From Photobacterium rosenbergii (GTDB taxonomy: Bacteria; Pseudomonadota; Gammaproteobacteria; Enterobacterales; Vibrionaceae): DNA of 64,000 nucleotides. The position numbers and the translations under genes are program-made. Under the pieces are notes generated by a model, which saw nothing but the letters and a program-made list of their open reading frames with translations, ran no database searches and was not told the origin of the DNA. Position 1 is the stretch's first letter; the number at the start of each line of letters is the position of its first letter. Below are positions 16,865-26,255 of the stretch, one piece after another. Where the stretch lies: positions 1 through 64,000 of the forward strand of contig NZ_PYMB01000018.1 in NCBI RefSeq assembly GCF_003026455.1. Reading direction: 5' to 3'.

Positions 16865-17719
16865 CTAGGCAAGGCCAAGGAAGGCATTTACCGTCTTGAA
16901 GTAGATGATCATACCGGTGATATCCACTACTGAGGCCAATACCGGGCTCACCAATACCGCAGGGTCAAGCTTGGCAGCACGGGCAATCATCGGCAAAACG
17001 CCACCTACAGTCGTCGATAGGACGACCTGCAGTGAGATAGCGACACCAATGGCCATAGCTATGTCCATCAACTCCATCCCGATAGGCAAGGAAGAGCCAT
17101 CGCTGAACATCATTACGCGGCCCATGATCACTGCAGCAAGTACGCCTGCGATCATCAGTGCAACGCGGAATTCCTTCCACAATACCTTAGCCCAATCCCG
17201 ACACCGTATCTCTTCCATTGCCAGTGCACGTACCACCAAGGTAGCCGCCTGCGAACCGGTGTTACCACCAGCTGCTGCGATCACCGGCATGTAAACTGCC
17301 AGCAACACCAATTGGCTCAAGGTATCTTCGTAATGCGAGATAATCAGGCCAGAAACAATACCCAGCAATGCCAGACCAACAATCCAGCCAATACGCTCGC
17401 GTACGTGGCTAAATACACTGTTTTGCAGGTAGTGGCCCGCTGGCTCTGCTTCAGAGCAGATCAGACCAAGGCCGTTCGCCAAATGGCGCATACATACTTC
17501 TTCGTCCATTTCATCCAGCAGATCCAACAGGGTCTGCACGTGACGTAACGGCATTTCACTCAAAATCGCAATCGCTTCTGAAATTGGCATCTTGACCAAC
17601 AGTTTGGCCTGCTCATCAATGTCATATTTCATAAACGCGTTGCGTGCAGCTAGAACATCGTTCTGAGCTAGTTCTTCATTTACCAGTGCAGCATCGGCTG
17701 CATAGTTCATTACCGTCAT
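16865..17719 (-). CDS. Short MgtE-type divalent cation transporter lacking CBS domains
   Basis: 284 residues, against about 450 for full MgtE. The N-terminal part (about 12-85) resembles the helical MgtE_N domain (LLVKMPISEAIAILSEMP). It passes straight into the five-helix membrane domain (about 108-284) with the family motifs PVIAAAGGNTGSQAATLVVRAL and DPAVLVSPVLASVVD. The Mg-sensing CBS pair is absent, although the frame is clean and the start has GGGAG seven bases upstream, so this looks like a genuine short form and not a broken gene. The likely substrate is Mg2+; Co2+ or Ni2+ remain possible. Confidence 0.85.
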   Translation of the reverse strand: MTVMNYAADAALVNEELAQNDVLAARNAFMKYDIDEQAKLLVKMPISEAIAILSEMPLRHVQTLLDLLDEMDEEVCMRHLANGLGLICSEAEPAGHYLQNSVFSHVRERIGWIVGLALLGIVSGLIISHYEDTLSQLVLLAVYMPVIAAAGGNTGSQAATLVVRALAMEEIRCRDWAKVLWKEFRVALMIAGVLAAVIMGRVMMFSDGSSLPIGMELMDIAMAIGVAISLQVVLSTTVGGVLPMIARAAKLDPAVLVSPVLASVVDITGMIIYFKTVNAFLGLA

Positions 17720-18294
17720 GGCGAATCTCCCGATTAGCTAGGTCACGGCAACGACCACCAGAACACGCCATACAACGCTATGAATGTGCTAGTCCCTACC
17801 TGCAAGCAGCTTGTCAAAAAGCCGAACTGCAGACAGCAAAAAGCCTGTCATTCATCACACATTGGCGAGATTCTATATTGAGATAATGGCTTGGGAAAAC
17901 CGAGGAAAAGTATGTTTGAAAAGGGTCATCAAAAGATGAGATTGAACAGACTATTCCGAACCTGAGGACAGTTCGGAATCATAGGAGACCGACACCGTTA
18001 GCAGGTTTGATTTTCCACCTTCATACTCGGGGGATGGTCGGTATCGTTCATCTAAGTCTCCAAAAAATAAGTATCGCTTATGCGACGCGGCTAATTGTAC
18101 GCTCTTCAGTTGGGGTTGCAAGGAGATTTTCCGCCACAATTGACACAAATTATTAATGGCGTCACAGATATTCAACACCATGACATTATGGTGAATTCTG
18201 CTTTTGGGGAAGGTTTAATTTGGCCTCTGAAAGCATAAAAAACGGCCTGCATCAGCAGGCCGTTTTGTACTGTGTTACGTTCGTAAAAGAGCGA
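17720..18294. other. Intergenic region upstream of the mgtE-like gene, with structured stretch
   Basis: A 575-bp stretch between carB and the mgtE-like gene. On the minus strand (the leader side of mgtE), an 8-bp hairpin TTCCGAAC/GTTCGGAA lies at 17954-17978, and nested complementary segments GGAGA/TCTCC and ACCGAC/GTCGGT lie at about 17985-18060. The same stretch has an unconvincing 76-codon frame. The structure does not match the M-box consensus I know. Confidence 0.4.
18239..18266 (-). terminator. Terminator of carAB
   Basis: AAAACGGCCTGC pairs with GCAGGCCGTTTT around ATCA. On the minus strand it is followed by TTTATGC. Confidence 0.9.
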
Positions 18295-21200
18295 TTATGC
18301 GTCTTTAATACGAGCGTGTAGTTCTTGTACTGATGTCACCTTGTTACGGTCATCAGCAGCCCAAGCCATACAGGTTGCGAACGCTGCGTTTAGCGTAGTG
18401 GTGTAGTTCACCTTCTCAGCCAATGCGCCGCGACGTAGGACTTTAGAGTCTTCGATAGCTTGGCGGCCTTCAGCCGTGTTAACAATGTACGAGTACTCGT
18501 TGTTCTTGATACGGTCAAGAATGTGAGGACGACCTTCATGTACCTTGTTGACCAGGCGAGGGTTGATGCCCGCTTCACCTAGCACAACCGCAGTACCGTG
18601 GGTAGCATCTAGCTCGTAGCCTTGCTTAACCAGCTTAGAAGCTAGGTCAACAACACGCTGCTTGTCGTTACCGCGAACAGACAGTAGAGCGCGGCCTTTC
18701 GCTTGCTTCTCTTTGCCACAGCCTAGTTCAGCTTTGGCAAAAGCTTCTGCGAACGTATCGCCGACACCCATTACCTCACCGGTAGAGCGCATTTCTGGGC
18801 CCAACAGTGGGTCAACACCAGGGAACTTGTTGAACGGCAGTACCACTTCTTTTACAGAGTAGTATGGTGGGATGATCTCTTTGGTAAAGCCTTGCGACTC
18901 AAGAGATTGGCCAGCCATTACTCGTGCAGCGATTTTCGCCAGTGGTGCACCTGTTGCTTTCGATACAAACGGTACCGTACGTGCAGCACGTGGGTTCACC
19001 TCGATAAGGTAAACTTCGTTGTCCTTCACTGCGAACTGGGTGTTCATCAGGCCACGTACACCAAGTTCGAAGGCTAGCTTCTCAACTTGCTGGCGCATCA
19101 CATCCTGGATTTCCTGGCTTAGAGTGTAAGCAGGTAGTGAACATGCTGAGTCACCTGAGTGAACACCAGCTTGCTCGATGTGCTCCATGATGCCACCGAT
19201 AACCACGCGCTCACCGTCGCAGATAGCATCGATATCAACTTCTGTTGCATCGTCTAGGAAACGGTCAAGCAGAACCGGCGATTCGTTAGACACGCTAACG
19301 GCTTCGTTGAAGTAACGGCGCAGGTCAGCTTCGTCGTAGACGATTTCCATCGCACGGCCACCCAATACGTATGATGGGCGAACAACTAGTGGGAAGCCGA
19401 TTTCTTTTGACTTCTCAACAGCTTGCTCCATTGTCGTTACGGTTGCGTTTTCCGGCTGTAGCAAGCCTAGGCGCTCAACAGCAGCCTGGAAGCGCTCACG
19501 GTCTTCGGCGCGGTCGATAGCATCCGGGCTAGTACCGATGATAGGCACGCCAGCCGCTTCAAGTGCACGGGCTAGTTTCAGCGGAGTCTGGCCACCGTAC
19601 TGAACGATAACGCCTTTTGGCTTCTCGACGCGTACGATAGACAGTACATCTTCCAGTGTTACCGGCTCGAAGTACAGGCGGTCAGAGGTATCATAATCAG
19701 TCGATACAGTCTCTGGGTTACAGTTAACCATGATGGTCTCGTAACCGTCTTCACGTAGTGCCAGAGAGGCGTGAACACAGCAGTAGTCGAATTCGATACC
19801 CTGACCGATACGGTTCGGGCCACCGCCCAATACCATGATCTTGTCTTTGTCAGTTGGCTGTGCTTCACATTCTTCATCGTATGATGAGTACATGTAAGCA
19901 GTGTCAGAAGAAAACTCAGCCGCACAGGTATCTACACGCTTGTAAACAGGGTGGATATCGTACTGGTCGCGCAGTTTGCGGATTTCAGTCTCAGCAACAC
20001 CTAGTAGCTTGGCCAAACGTGCATCGGCAAAACCCTTGCGCTTAAGCTTGCGAAGAACATCAGCGTTCAGGCCAGCAAAACCACCCTCTTTCACTTCGCC
20101 CTCTAGCTTCACTAGCTCTTCGATTTGAACTAGGAACCAACGGTCGATGTTAGTTAGGTTGAACACGCCATCTACAGATAGGCCTGCACGGAATGCATCA
20201 GCAATGTACCAGATACGCTCAGCACCCGCATCTTTCAGCTCGTGACGGATAGTTGTCAGTGCGTCAGGCGCATCTAGGTCAACCATTTCGTCGAAGCCAT
20301 TCGCGCCAACTTCTAGGCCGCGAAGTGCTTTTTGTAGAGATTCCTGCTGGTTACGACCAATAGCCATTACCTCACCAACTGACTTCATCTGTGTAGTCAG
20401 ACGGTCGTTTGCACCGGCGAATTTCTCGAAGTTAAAGCGAGGGATCTTGGTAACAACGTAGTCGATAGTTGGTTCGAAGGACGCTGGTGTCGCGCCACCA
20501 GTGATGTCGTTCATCAACTCGTCAAGGGTAAAGCCGATAGCCAGTTTCGCTGCCACTTTCGCGATAGGGAAACCTGTTGCTTTAGATGCCAGCGCTGAAG
20601 AGCGAGATACACGTGGGTTCATCTCGATGATAACCATACGGCCATCTTTCGGGTTGATACCAAACTGTACGTTTGAACCACCGGTTTCAACACCGATTTC
20701 ACGCAATACTGCTAGCGATGCGTTACGCATCAGCTGGTATTCTTTGTCTGTTAGGGTCTGCGCCGGTGCCACCGTGATTGAGTCACCGGTGTGGATACCC
20801 ATAGCATCGAAGTTTTCGATTGAACATACGATGATGCAATTGTCGTTCTTGTCACGAACCACTTCCATCTCGTACTCTTTCCAACCAATCAAAGATTCGT
20901 CGATAAGCAGTTCGTTAGTTGGCGACAGGTCCAGGCCACGGCGACAGATTTCTTCGAACTCTTCTTTGTTATAAGCGATACCACCACCGGTACCCCCCAT
21001 AGTAAACGAAGGACGGATGATACATGGGAAGCCAACCATATCGAGAACTTTGTAAGCTTCTTCCATGGTTTTCGCGGTATCAGCACGTGGACACTCAAGG
21101 CCGATTGATTTCATTGCCGCATCGAAGCGAGAGCGGTCTTCGGCTTTGTCGATAGCGTCAGCTGTCGCACCGATCATTTCTACGCCGAACTCTTCCAGTA

Positions 21201-21519
21201 CGCCGTGCTTCTCAAGATCCAGCGCACAGTTCAGTGCTGTCTGGCCACCCATAGTCGGTAGTACCGCATCTGGGCGCTCTTTTTCGATGATCTTGCGTAC
21301 AACTTCCCAGTGGATTGGCTCGATGTATGTTGCATCAGCCATCTCTGGGTCAGTCATGATGGTTGCTGGGTTCGAGTTAACCAGGATAACTCGGTAGCCT
21401 TCTTCACGTAGGGCTTTACACGCCTGGGCACCTGAGTAGTCAAACTCACATGCCTGGCCGATAACGATCGGGCCAGCACCTAGGATTAGAACACTTTTAA
21501 TATCAGTACGTTTTGGCAT
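18295..21519 (-). CDS. carB: Carbamoyl-phosphate synthase large subunit
   Basis: 1074 residues, full length. Using ammonia from CarA, it makes carbamoyl phosphate from bicarbonate and 2 ATP for arginine and pyrimidine synthesis. Two homologous ATP-grasp halves are visible: the first begins SVLILGAGPIVIGQACEFDYSG and the second at about 555 with MVLGGGPNRIGQGIEFDYCC. An oligomerisation domain lies between them, and a C-terminal MGS-like allosteric domain after them. It follows carA by 17 bp and ends the operon. Confidence 0.98.
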   Translation of the reverse strand: MPKRTDIKSVLILGAGPIVIGQACEFDYSGAQACKALREEGYRVILVNSNPATIMTDPEMADATYIEPIHWEVVRKIIEKERPDAVLPTMGGQTALNCALDLEKHGVLEEFGVEMIGATADAIDKAEDRSRFDAAMKSIGLECPRADTAKTMEEAYKVLDMVGFPCIIRPSFTMGGTGGGIAYNKEEFEEICRRGLDLSPTNELLIDESLIGWKEYEMEVVRDKNDNCIIVCSIENFDAMGIHTGDSITVAPAQTLTDKEYQLMRNASLAVLREIGVETGGSNVQFGINPKDGRMVIIEMNPRVSRSSALASKATGFPIAKVAAKLAIGFTLDELMNDITGGATPASFEPTIDYVVTKIPRFNFEKFAGANDRLTTQMKSVGEVMAIGRNQQESLQKALRGLEVGANGFDEMVDLDAPDALTTIRHELKDAGAERIWYIADAFRAGLSVDGVFNLTNIDRWFLVQIEELVKLEGEVKEGGFAGLNADVLRKLKRKGFADARLAKLLGVAETEIRKLRDQYDIHPVYKRVDTCAAEFSSDTAYMYSSYDEECEAQPTDKDKIMVLGGGPNRIGQGIEFDYCCVHASLALREDGYETIMVNCNPETVSTDYDTSDRLYFEPVTLEDVLSIVRVEKPKGVIVQYGGQTPLKLARALEAAGVPIIGTSPDAIDRAEDRERFQAAVERLGLLQPENATVTTMEQAVEKSKEIGFPLVVRPSYVLGGRAMEIVYDEADLRRYFNEAVSVSNESPVLLDRFLDDATEVDIDAICDGERVVIGGIMEHIEQAGVHSGDSACSLPAYTLSQEIQDVMRQQVEKLAFELGVRGLMNTQFAVKDNEVYLIEVNPRAARTVPFVSKATGAPLAKIAARVMAGQSLESQGFTKEIIPPYYSVKEVVLPFNKFPGVDPLLGPEMRSTGEVMGVGDTFAEAFAKAELGCGKEKQAKGRALLSVRGNDKQRVVDLASKLVKQGYELDATHGTAVVLGEAGINPRLVNKVHEGRPHILDRIKNNEYSYIVNTAEGRQAIEDSKVLRRGALAEKVNYTTTLNAAFATCMAWAADDRNKVTSVQELHARIKDA

Positions 21520-21536
21520 TGCTTAATTACTCCGGC

Positions 21537-22676
21537 TTAGGCGCTGTGCTGCTTAATTAGGTCGATGAAGTGATCAAATAGTGGCGCTGCATCGTGCGGG
21601 CCTGGGCTTGCTTCAGGGTGACCCTGGAAGCTAAAGGCAGGCTTGTCAGTACGATGGATACCCTGTAGCGAACCGTCGAACAGTGACTTATGGGTCGCAC
21701 GAAGGTTTTCTGGCAGCGTTGCTTCATCAGCGGCAAAGCCGTGGTTCTGGGAGGTGATCATCACCACATCACGGTCAAGATCTTTAACCGGGTGGTTAGC
21801 ACCGTGGTGACCAAATTTCATTTTCACCGTTTGTGCACCTGAGGCCAGCGCAAGGATCTGGTGGCCAAGGCAGATACCGAAAATTGGTAGGCCTTTTTCT
21901 AGGAACACTTTTGTTGCTTCAATTGCATAAGTACATGGCTCTGGGTCACCAGGGCCGTTTGACAGGAAGACACCGTCTGGGTTCAGGGCCAGTACTTCTT
22001 CAGCTGAAGTCTGGGCAGGAACAACAGTCAGGCGGCAGCCACGGTCAACCAGCATGCGCAGGATATTGCGCTTGGCACCGAAATCGTAAGCCACAACGTG
22101 GTATGGCAGCTCGCTGTCATCTTTCGCTTCTGGCAGGCCGCCTTCTAGCGTCCATGAACCTTGTTTCCATTGGTAAGCTTCAGAAGTTGTCACTTCTTTA
22201 GCCAGATCCATACCTTTCAGGCCCGGGAACTCTTTCGCCTTCGCCAGTGCTAGCGCTTCGTCCAGGTTGTTACCCGCTACAATGCAACCGTTCTGTGCAC
22301 CTTTCTCGCGCAGTAGACGAGTTAGCTTACGGGTATCAATATCGGCGATGCCAACGATGTTCTGGGATTTCAGATAATCAGAAAGGGACTGCTGATTACG
22401 GAAGTTAGAAGCGATAAGAGGGAGGTCGCGAATCACCAAGCCTTGCGCATGGATTGAGGAGGATTCTTCGTCTTCGGAATTAGTTCCGGTATTGCCAATA
22501 TGAGGATAAGTAAGAGTAACAATCTGCTGAGAATAAGAAGGGTCGGTGAGAATTTCCTGATACCCCGTCATCGAGGTATTAAAAACAACTTCACCAACGG
22601 CCGAACCATCTGCCCCAATGGACACGCCGCGGAACACTGTCCCATCTTCCAGGACTAACAGCGCTGATTTGCTCAA
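21537..22676 (-). CDS. carA: Carbamoyl-phosphate synthase small subunit
   Basis: 379 residues. A glutamine amidotransferase that supplies ammonia to CarB. The N-terminal CPSase domain (SALLVLEDGTVF...FNTSMTGYQEI) is followed by a class I glutaminase with nucleophile Cys in FGICLGHQ and His-Glu in FQGHPEASPG. I place the start at the TTG at 22676, which has GGAGG five bases upstream and matches the E. coli N-terminus. A 33-codon upstream extension is open but hydrophobic and lacks homology. Confidence 0.96.
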   Translation of the reverse strand: MSKSALLVLEDGTVFRGVSIGADGSAVGEVVFNTSMTGYQEILTDPSYSQQIVTLTYPHIGNTGTNSEDEESSSIHAQGLVIRDLPLIASNFRNQQSLSDYLKSQNIVGIADIDTRKLTRLLREKGAQNGCIVAGNNLDEALALAKAKEFPGLKGMDLAKEVTTSEAYQWKQGSWTLEGGLPEAKDDSELPYHVVAYDFGAKRNILRMLVDRGCRLTVVPAQTSAEEVLALNPDGVFLSNGPGDPEPCTYAIEATKVFLEKGLPIFGICLGHQILALASGAQTVKMKFGHHGANHPVKDLDRDVVMITSQNHGFAADEATLPENLRATHKSLFDGSLQGIHRTDKPAFSFQGHPEASPGPHDAAPLFDHFIDLIKQHSA

Positions 22677-22731
22677 GACAACCTCCAAAAATATAAAAAT
22701 GCAGTTAAAACAGATAAAGTTGCAATTACCC

Positions 22732-22760
22732 ATTCCATACAAAGTCAAAACGCGAGTCAA
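22732..22760 (-). promoter_or_regulatory. Candidate sigma-70 promoter for carAB
   Basis: On the minus strand TTGACT (22755-22760) is followed after 17 bp by TGGAAT (22732-22737), overlapping TATGGAAT. It sits about 55 bp before the TTG start. The -10 match is moderate. Confidence 0.4.
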
Positions 22761-23260
22761 GCCGAATTTTGACAAATTGCGCGCATTCTAGAGACGGTAT
22801 CGAAATCTGTCAACAGATCACGAAAAATAAATTTATTTTTTAGCCTGCCCACCACTAAAACCAGCAAAGACGGGCAAAACGTTAAGAAAACCCCACCTTT
22901 TAACGGTTCTTTTTTCTACCCAGATCCAGTTTATCGTTTGCCTAAATTCAACCAAAAGCAAAAACAAAAAACTCTCGGCTTGATGCGAAAACACGCCAAC
23001 TTTACCGATCATTTTGGACAGGTAACCAAAAAATTATAACAAAGCCAATAAAATAAACACTAAAAGCAGGAAAATACCGTCAATTTAAGAAAAAGCGGAC
23101 AACGCGTACACTGACCGACAACAAAGTGGCTGATTATGCACTCACTAAGCATATCGCCCACTTCAAAAAGCGACAAAAATCCCCTGTGGGTATATTGCGC
23201 ACCTTTTGCTTTTTACGTTTTTTGGTTAAGACCACCTGTCCAGCATAGTCGACAGGTATA

Positions 23261-23290
23261 AAAAAACCGGCCATCTGGCCGGTTTTTTAA
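23261..23290 (-). terminator. Terminator of dapB
   Basis: A stem of AAAAAACCGGCCA with TGGCCGGTTTTTT, followed on the minus strand by a TTTTTTATA tract. It lies just past the dapB stop. Confidence 0.9.
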
Positions 23291-23296
23291 CATTCA

Positions 23297-24106
23297 TTAC
23301 AGCTCATCGAGCCCTAGCACATCATGCATGGTATAGAAGCCCGCCGACTTGCTATTGAGCCACGCCGCTGCGCGGACAGCGCCGCTAGCAAAGGTCATTC
23401 TATCCGTCGCCTTATGGGTGATTTCCACCCGTTCGCCGATATCAGCAAACATTGCGGTGTGCTCACCGACGATGTCGCCAGCGCGGATCGTCGCAAAACC
23501 AATCTCATCACGGCTTCGCTCACCAGTGATCCCTTCGCGGGCGTAAACAGCCACATCGCTCAGTTTGTTACCCATGGCACCGGCAATTGCCTCACCCATA
23601 CCGATCGCGGTACCAGACGGGGCATCAACCTTATGGCGGTGGTGGGCTTCAATGACTTCGATATCGCAGTAATCGCCCATTACCTTGGCAGCTTTTTCCA
23701 ACAGTTTGAACACCAGGTTAACACCGACACTGTAGTTTGGTGCCATCACAACAGGCACTGATTCGGCAGCCTTATCGATCTGGGCACGCTCTTCATCACT
23801 GAAGCCCGTCGTACCGATAACAATTTTCTTGCCATGCTGCTGGCAAAAAGCCAGGTTAGCCAAGGTTGCTACTGGTGCAGTGAAGTCGATAAGTACATCA
23901 AAGTCATCAGTTGCCTTGACCAAATCCTCGACGATGATCACCGATACCGGACCAATACCTGCCAACTCACCGGCATCGGCACCAATCAATGTCGACTCAG
24001 GACGCTCGGTCGCTGCACCCAATACTGCCTGCTCGGACAAATGTGTCGCTTTTAGTAGCTGACGGCCCATACGTCCTGCCGCGCCAGCAATCGCAATTCT
24101 CACCAT
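23297..24106 (-). CDS. dapB: 4-hydroxy-tetrahydrodipicolinate reductase DapB
   Basis: 269 residues. NAD(P)H-dependent reduction in the lysine/diaminopimelate pathway. The N-terminal Rossmann motif is IAGAAGRMGRQL. The catalytic signature EAHHRHKVDAPSGTA, with the active His pair and Lys, lies near 155-170. The start has GGGAG. It is separated from ispH by a terminator, so it is likely transcribed alone. Confidence 0.97.
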   Translation of the reverse strand: MVRIAIAGAAGRMGRQLLKATHLSEQAVLGAATERPESTLIGADAGELAGIGPVSVIIVEDLVKATDDFDVLIDFTAPVATLANLAFCQQHGKKIVIGTTGFSDEERAQIDKAAESVPVVMAPNYSVGVNLVFKLLEKAAKVMGDYCDIEVIEAHHRHKVDAPSGTAIGMGEAIAGAMGNKLSDVAVYAREGITGERSRDEIGFATIRAGDIVGEHTAMFADIGERVEITHKATDRMTFASGAVRAAAWLNSKSAGFYTMHDVLGLDEL

Positions 24107-24174
24107 TGCGCTTTATCTCCCTGGTTCTATGTTCTCTATGCTCCCCAATGTAGCCTGTTGAGAAAGATAAAAAA

Positions 24175-24196
24175 AGCCCCAGCAATGGCTGGGGCT
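24175..24196 (-). terminator. Terminator of ispH operon
   Basis: AGCCCCAGC pairs with GCTGGGGCT. The minus strand continues TTTTTTTATC. Confidence 0.9.
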
Positions 24197-24232
24197 GATA
24201 AATTCACTAAACCGACCTTAGGTCGAGGATGG

Positions 24233-25174
24233 TTAGACGTTCTTAACCTGCAATTCACGAGGTACTTCGAAGAACATGTTCTCTTCACGACCGGTCAACT
24301 CATCAACACTGGCATCGGTCAGAGTCTGGATGCGGGCAATGATCTGGTTCACTAGCTCTTCAGGTGCCGATGCACCTGCAGTAATACCGATTTTCGCTTT
24401 ACCTTCAAACCACGCCTGATCAACATCTTCAGGGCAATCGGTCAGATAACCTGGTGTACCCAGTTTCTCTGCCAGTTCACGCAGGCGGTTCGAGTTTGAC
24501 GAGTTCTTCGACCCCACTACGATCATCACATCAACATCGGTCGACATTTCGCGCACGGCATCCTGGCGGTTTTGGGTCGCGTAGCAAATATCATCTTTAC
24601 GTGGGCCCTGGATCTCCGGGAATACCTCACGTAGTTTGTCGATTACATCCGCCGTCTCATCAACTGACAGGGTTGTCTGGCTGACGTAGTGCAAATTGCT
24701 CGGATCTTTGACAGTTAGCGTCTCAACATCTTCTGGTTTCTCGACCAGATACATGCCACCAGCCTCACTCGCATACTGCCCCATGGTGCCTTCAACTTCT
24801 GGGTGTCCGGCATGGCCGATTAACACCACTTCCATATTGCGGCGACTGGCACGCGCCACTTCCATATGGACCTTGGTCACCAACGGGCAGGTTGCATCGA
24901 AGACCGTCAATTGACGGGCCTTGGCTTCGTTGCGTACAGCCTGCGATACCCCATGGGCGGAGAAAATCACAATATTGTCATCCGGCACTTCGTGCAGTTC
25001 TTCGACAAAAATGGCACCGCGCTGCTTCAACCCCTCGACCACAAAGCGGTTGTGCACCACTTCATGGCGGACATAAATTGGCGGCTGGTACATTTCCAGC
25101 GCACGCTCAACAATACTGATGGCTCGGTCTACACCGGCACAAAAACCCCGAGGGTTCGCGAGTAAGATTTTCAT
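24233..25174 (-). CDS. ispH: 4-hydroxy-3-methylbut-2-enyl diphosphate reductase IspH
   Basis: 313 residues. The last step of the MEP isoprenoid pathway, an iron-sulfur enzyme making IPP and DMAPP. The three cluster cysteines sit in PRGFCAGV (Cys12), DATCPLV (Cys96) and DICYATQNRQ (about Cys197). The proton-relay glutamate region VEGTMGQ is also visible. It follows fkpB by 12 bp, the conserved lspA-fkpB-ispH order. Confidence 0.97.
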   Translation of the reverse strand: MKILLANPRGFCAGVDRAISIVERALEMYQPPIYVRHEVVHNRFVVEGLKQRGAIFVEELHEVPDDNIVIFSAHGVSQAVRNEAKARQLTVFDATCPLVTKVHMEVARASRRNMEVVLIGHAGHPEVEGTMGQYASEAGGMYLVEKPEDVETLTVKDPSNLHYVSQTTLSVDETADVIDKLREVFPEIQGPRKDDICYATQNRQDAVREMSTDVDVMIVVGSKNSSNSNRLRELAEKLGTPGYLTDCPEDVDQAWFEGKAKIGITAGASAPEELVNQIIARIQTLTDASVDELTGREENMFFEVPRELQVKNV

Positions 25175-25186
25175 TGCTAACTGCTC

Positions 25187-25621
25187 TTAGTTTTCAATGG
25201 CAACGACTTCAACTTCGAAAGTCACACGCTGCCCTGCAAGCGGGTGATTGAAATCAACGGTCACAGAGTCACCGAGAACTTCTGTAATGATGCCCGGGAT
25301 ATCACTGCCGTCTGGACCGGCAAAAGCGATAATATTGCCGACCTCGGCCGGGGCATCAGTACCAAATTTGGTACGGTCAACATGGTGGATGTTATCTGGG
25401 TTTGGCAAGCCAAACGCATCTTCCGGTTCAAGGTCGAAGCTGCTCTTCTGCCCTTGCACCAAGCCCAGCAGACATTTTTCGAAATTATCTGTCAGGCTGC
25501 CATCCCCCATTCTAAACTTTGCCGGTTTGCCCATTGCCTGGGTTGAATCTGCCACAGAACCATCTTCTAATTTGATGGCAAAGTGCATGAGAACTTCACT
25601 GCTTTCCGTAATGACCGACAT
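25187..25621 (-). CDS. fkpB: FKBP-type peptidyl-prolyl isomerase FkpB (SlpA)
   Basis: 144 residues, an FKBP domain with a SlyD-like insert. It catalyses cis/trans proline isomerisation in the cytoplasm. It shows the SlpA-type opening VLMHFAIKLEDGSVADST and the C-terminal VDFNHPLAGQRVTFEVEV. It lies between lspA and ispH in the usual order. A GC-rich hairpin separates it from lspA. Confidence 0.93.
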   Translation of the reverse strand: MSVITESSEVLMHFAIKLEDGSVADSTQAMGKPAKFRMGDGSLTDNFEKCLLGLVQGQKSSFDLEPEDAFGLPNPDNIHHVDRTKFGTDAPAEVGNIIAFAGPDGSDIPGIITEVLGDSVTVDFNHPLAGQRVTFEVEVVAIEN

Positions 25622-25665
25622 GTAGGGTTCCTTTCTCTTTAGTTATACCCGCCCATTTAACAACA

Positions 25666-25695
25666 AAGCGCCGCCCGTATCAACGGACGGCGCTT
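25666..25695 (-). other. Intercistronic hairpin between lspA and fkpB
   Basis: AAGCGCCG (25666-25673) pairs with CGGCGCTT (25688-25695) with further pairing inside. No T-run follows on the minus strand, so it is more likely an mRNA stability or processing element than a terminator. Confidence 0.5.
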
Positions 25696-25718
25696 AGGGA
25701 TATAAGCCAAGATCGAGG

Positions 25719-26255
25719 TTAGTGCTTAACGGCTTGCTTTTTCTTGTCTTTATCAGACAAGAATCCATCAAGGATAATCAAGCCTGCACCAATACAAATG
25801 CCCATGTCGGCAATATTGAATGCCGGCCAGTGGTAAGTCCCGACATAAAAGTCGAGGAAATCGACCACATAGCCATGGTACAGACGATCAAACAGATTAC
25901 CCAATGCCCCACCAATGATTAGGGCATAGGAGATATTAGCCAGTTTCTGCTTGGCCGGAAGCTTGCGCATCCAGAATACCAGCATGGCACAAACCCCAAG
26001 GGCTATCGCCGCAAACAGCCAACGCTGCCAACCGCCAGCATCACTCAAAAAACTAAAAGCCGCCCCGGTATTGTGGACGTACAGCAGATTAAAGAATGGC
26101 AGCAGTTCAATACGGTTTGGCCAACCGTACTCCATGGTGTTCATCACCAGCAGCTTACTGCCGATATCAACAATGAACACCAGAGCCGCTAGCCATAGCC
26201 AACGAACTCCAGATTGCTTCAGCGATAGTCCGTTTTCAGACGATAACTTACTCAT
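25719..26255 (-). CDS. lspA: Lipoprotein signal peptidase LspA
   Basis: 178 residues. An inner-membrane aspartyl protease that removes signal peptides of prolipoproteins after diacylglycerol transfer (see lgt in this window). Four membrane helices are apparent. The catalytic aspartates are in GNLFDRLYHGYVVDFLDF and FNIADMGI. The start overlaps the ileS stop by one base (TAATG), so translation is coupled. The C-terminus is basic (DKDKKKQAVKH). Confidence 0.96.
   Translation of the reverse strand: MSKLSSENGLSLKQSGVRWLWLAALVFIVDIGSKLLVMNTMEYGWPNRIELLPFFNLLYVHNTGAAFSFLSDAGGWQRWLFAAIALGVCAMLVFWMRKLPAKQKLANISYALIIGGALGNLFDRLYHGYVVDFLDFYVGTYHWPAFNIADMGICIGAGLIILDGFLSDKDKKKQAVKH

Larger units (their letters stand above)
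22677..23296. other. carA upstream region, AT-rich
   Basis: A 620-bp gap between dapB and carA. It contains the carA leader and promoter and long A/T-rich stretches, then the dapB terminator at its far end. I could not identify convincing ArgR or PurR operators; GGCAAAACGTTAAG near 22873 is only a loose PurR-like match. Confidence 0.45.

Noticed and set aside
17940..18070. M-box magnesium riboswitch upstream of mgtE
   Set aside because: The leader is structured, but I could not match the conserved M-box core segments, so I do not call a known riboswitch.
17951..18181. 76-codon minus-strand frame upstream of the mgtE-like gene
   Set aside because: No recognisable family, no good ribosome site, and it overlaps the hairpin structures of the leader; kept only as part of the intergenic note.
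22677..22775. N-terminal extension of carA
   Set aside because: 33 extra codons encode a Phe/Cys/Ile-rich stretch absent from CarA proteins, and a TTG with a strong GGAGG site lies at the expected start.
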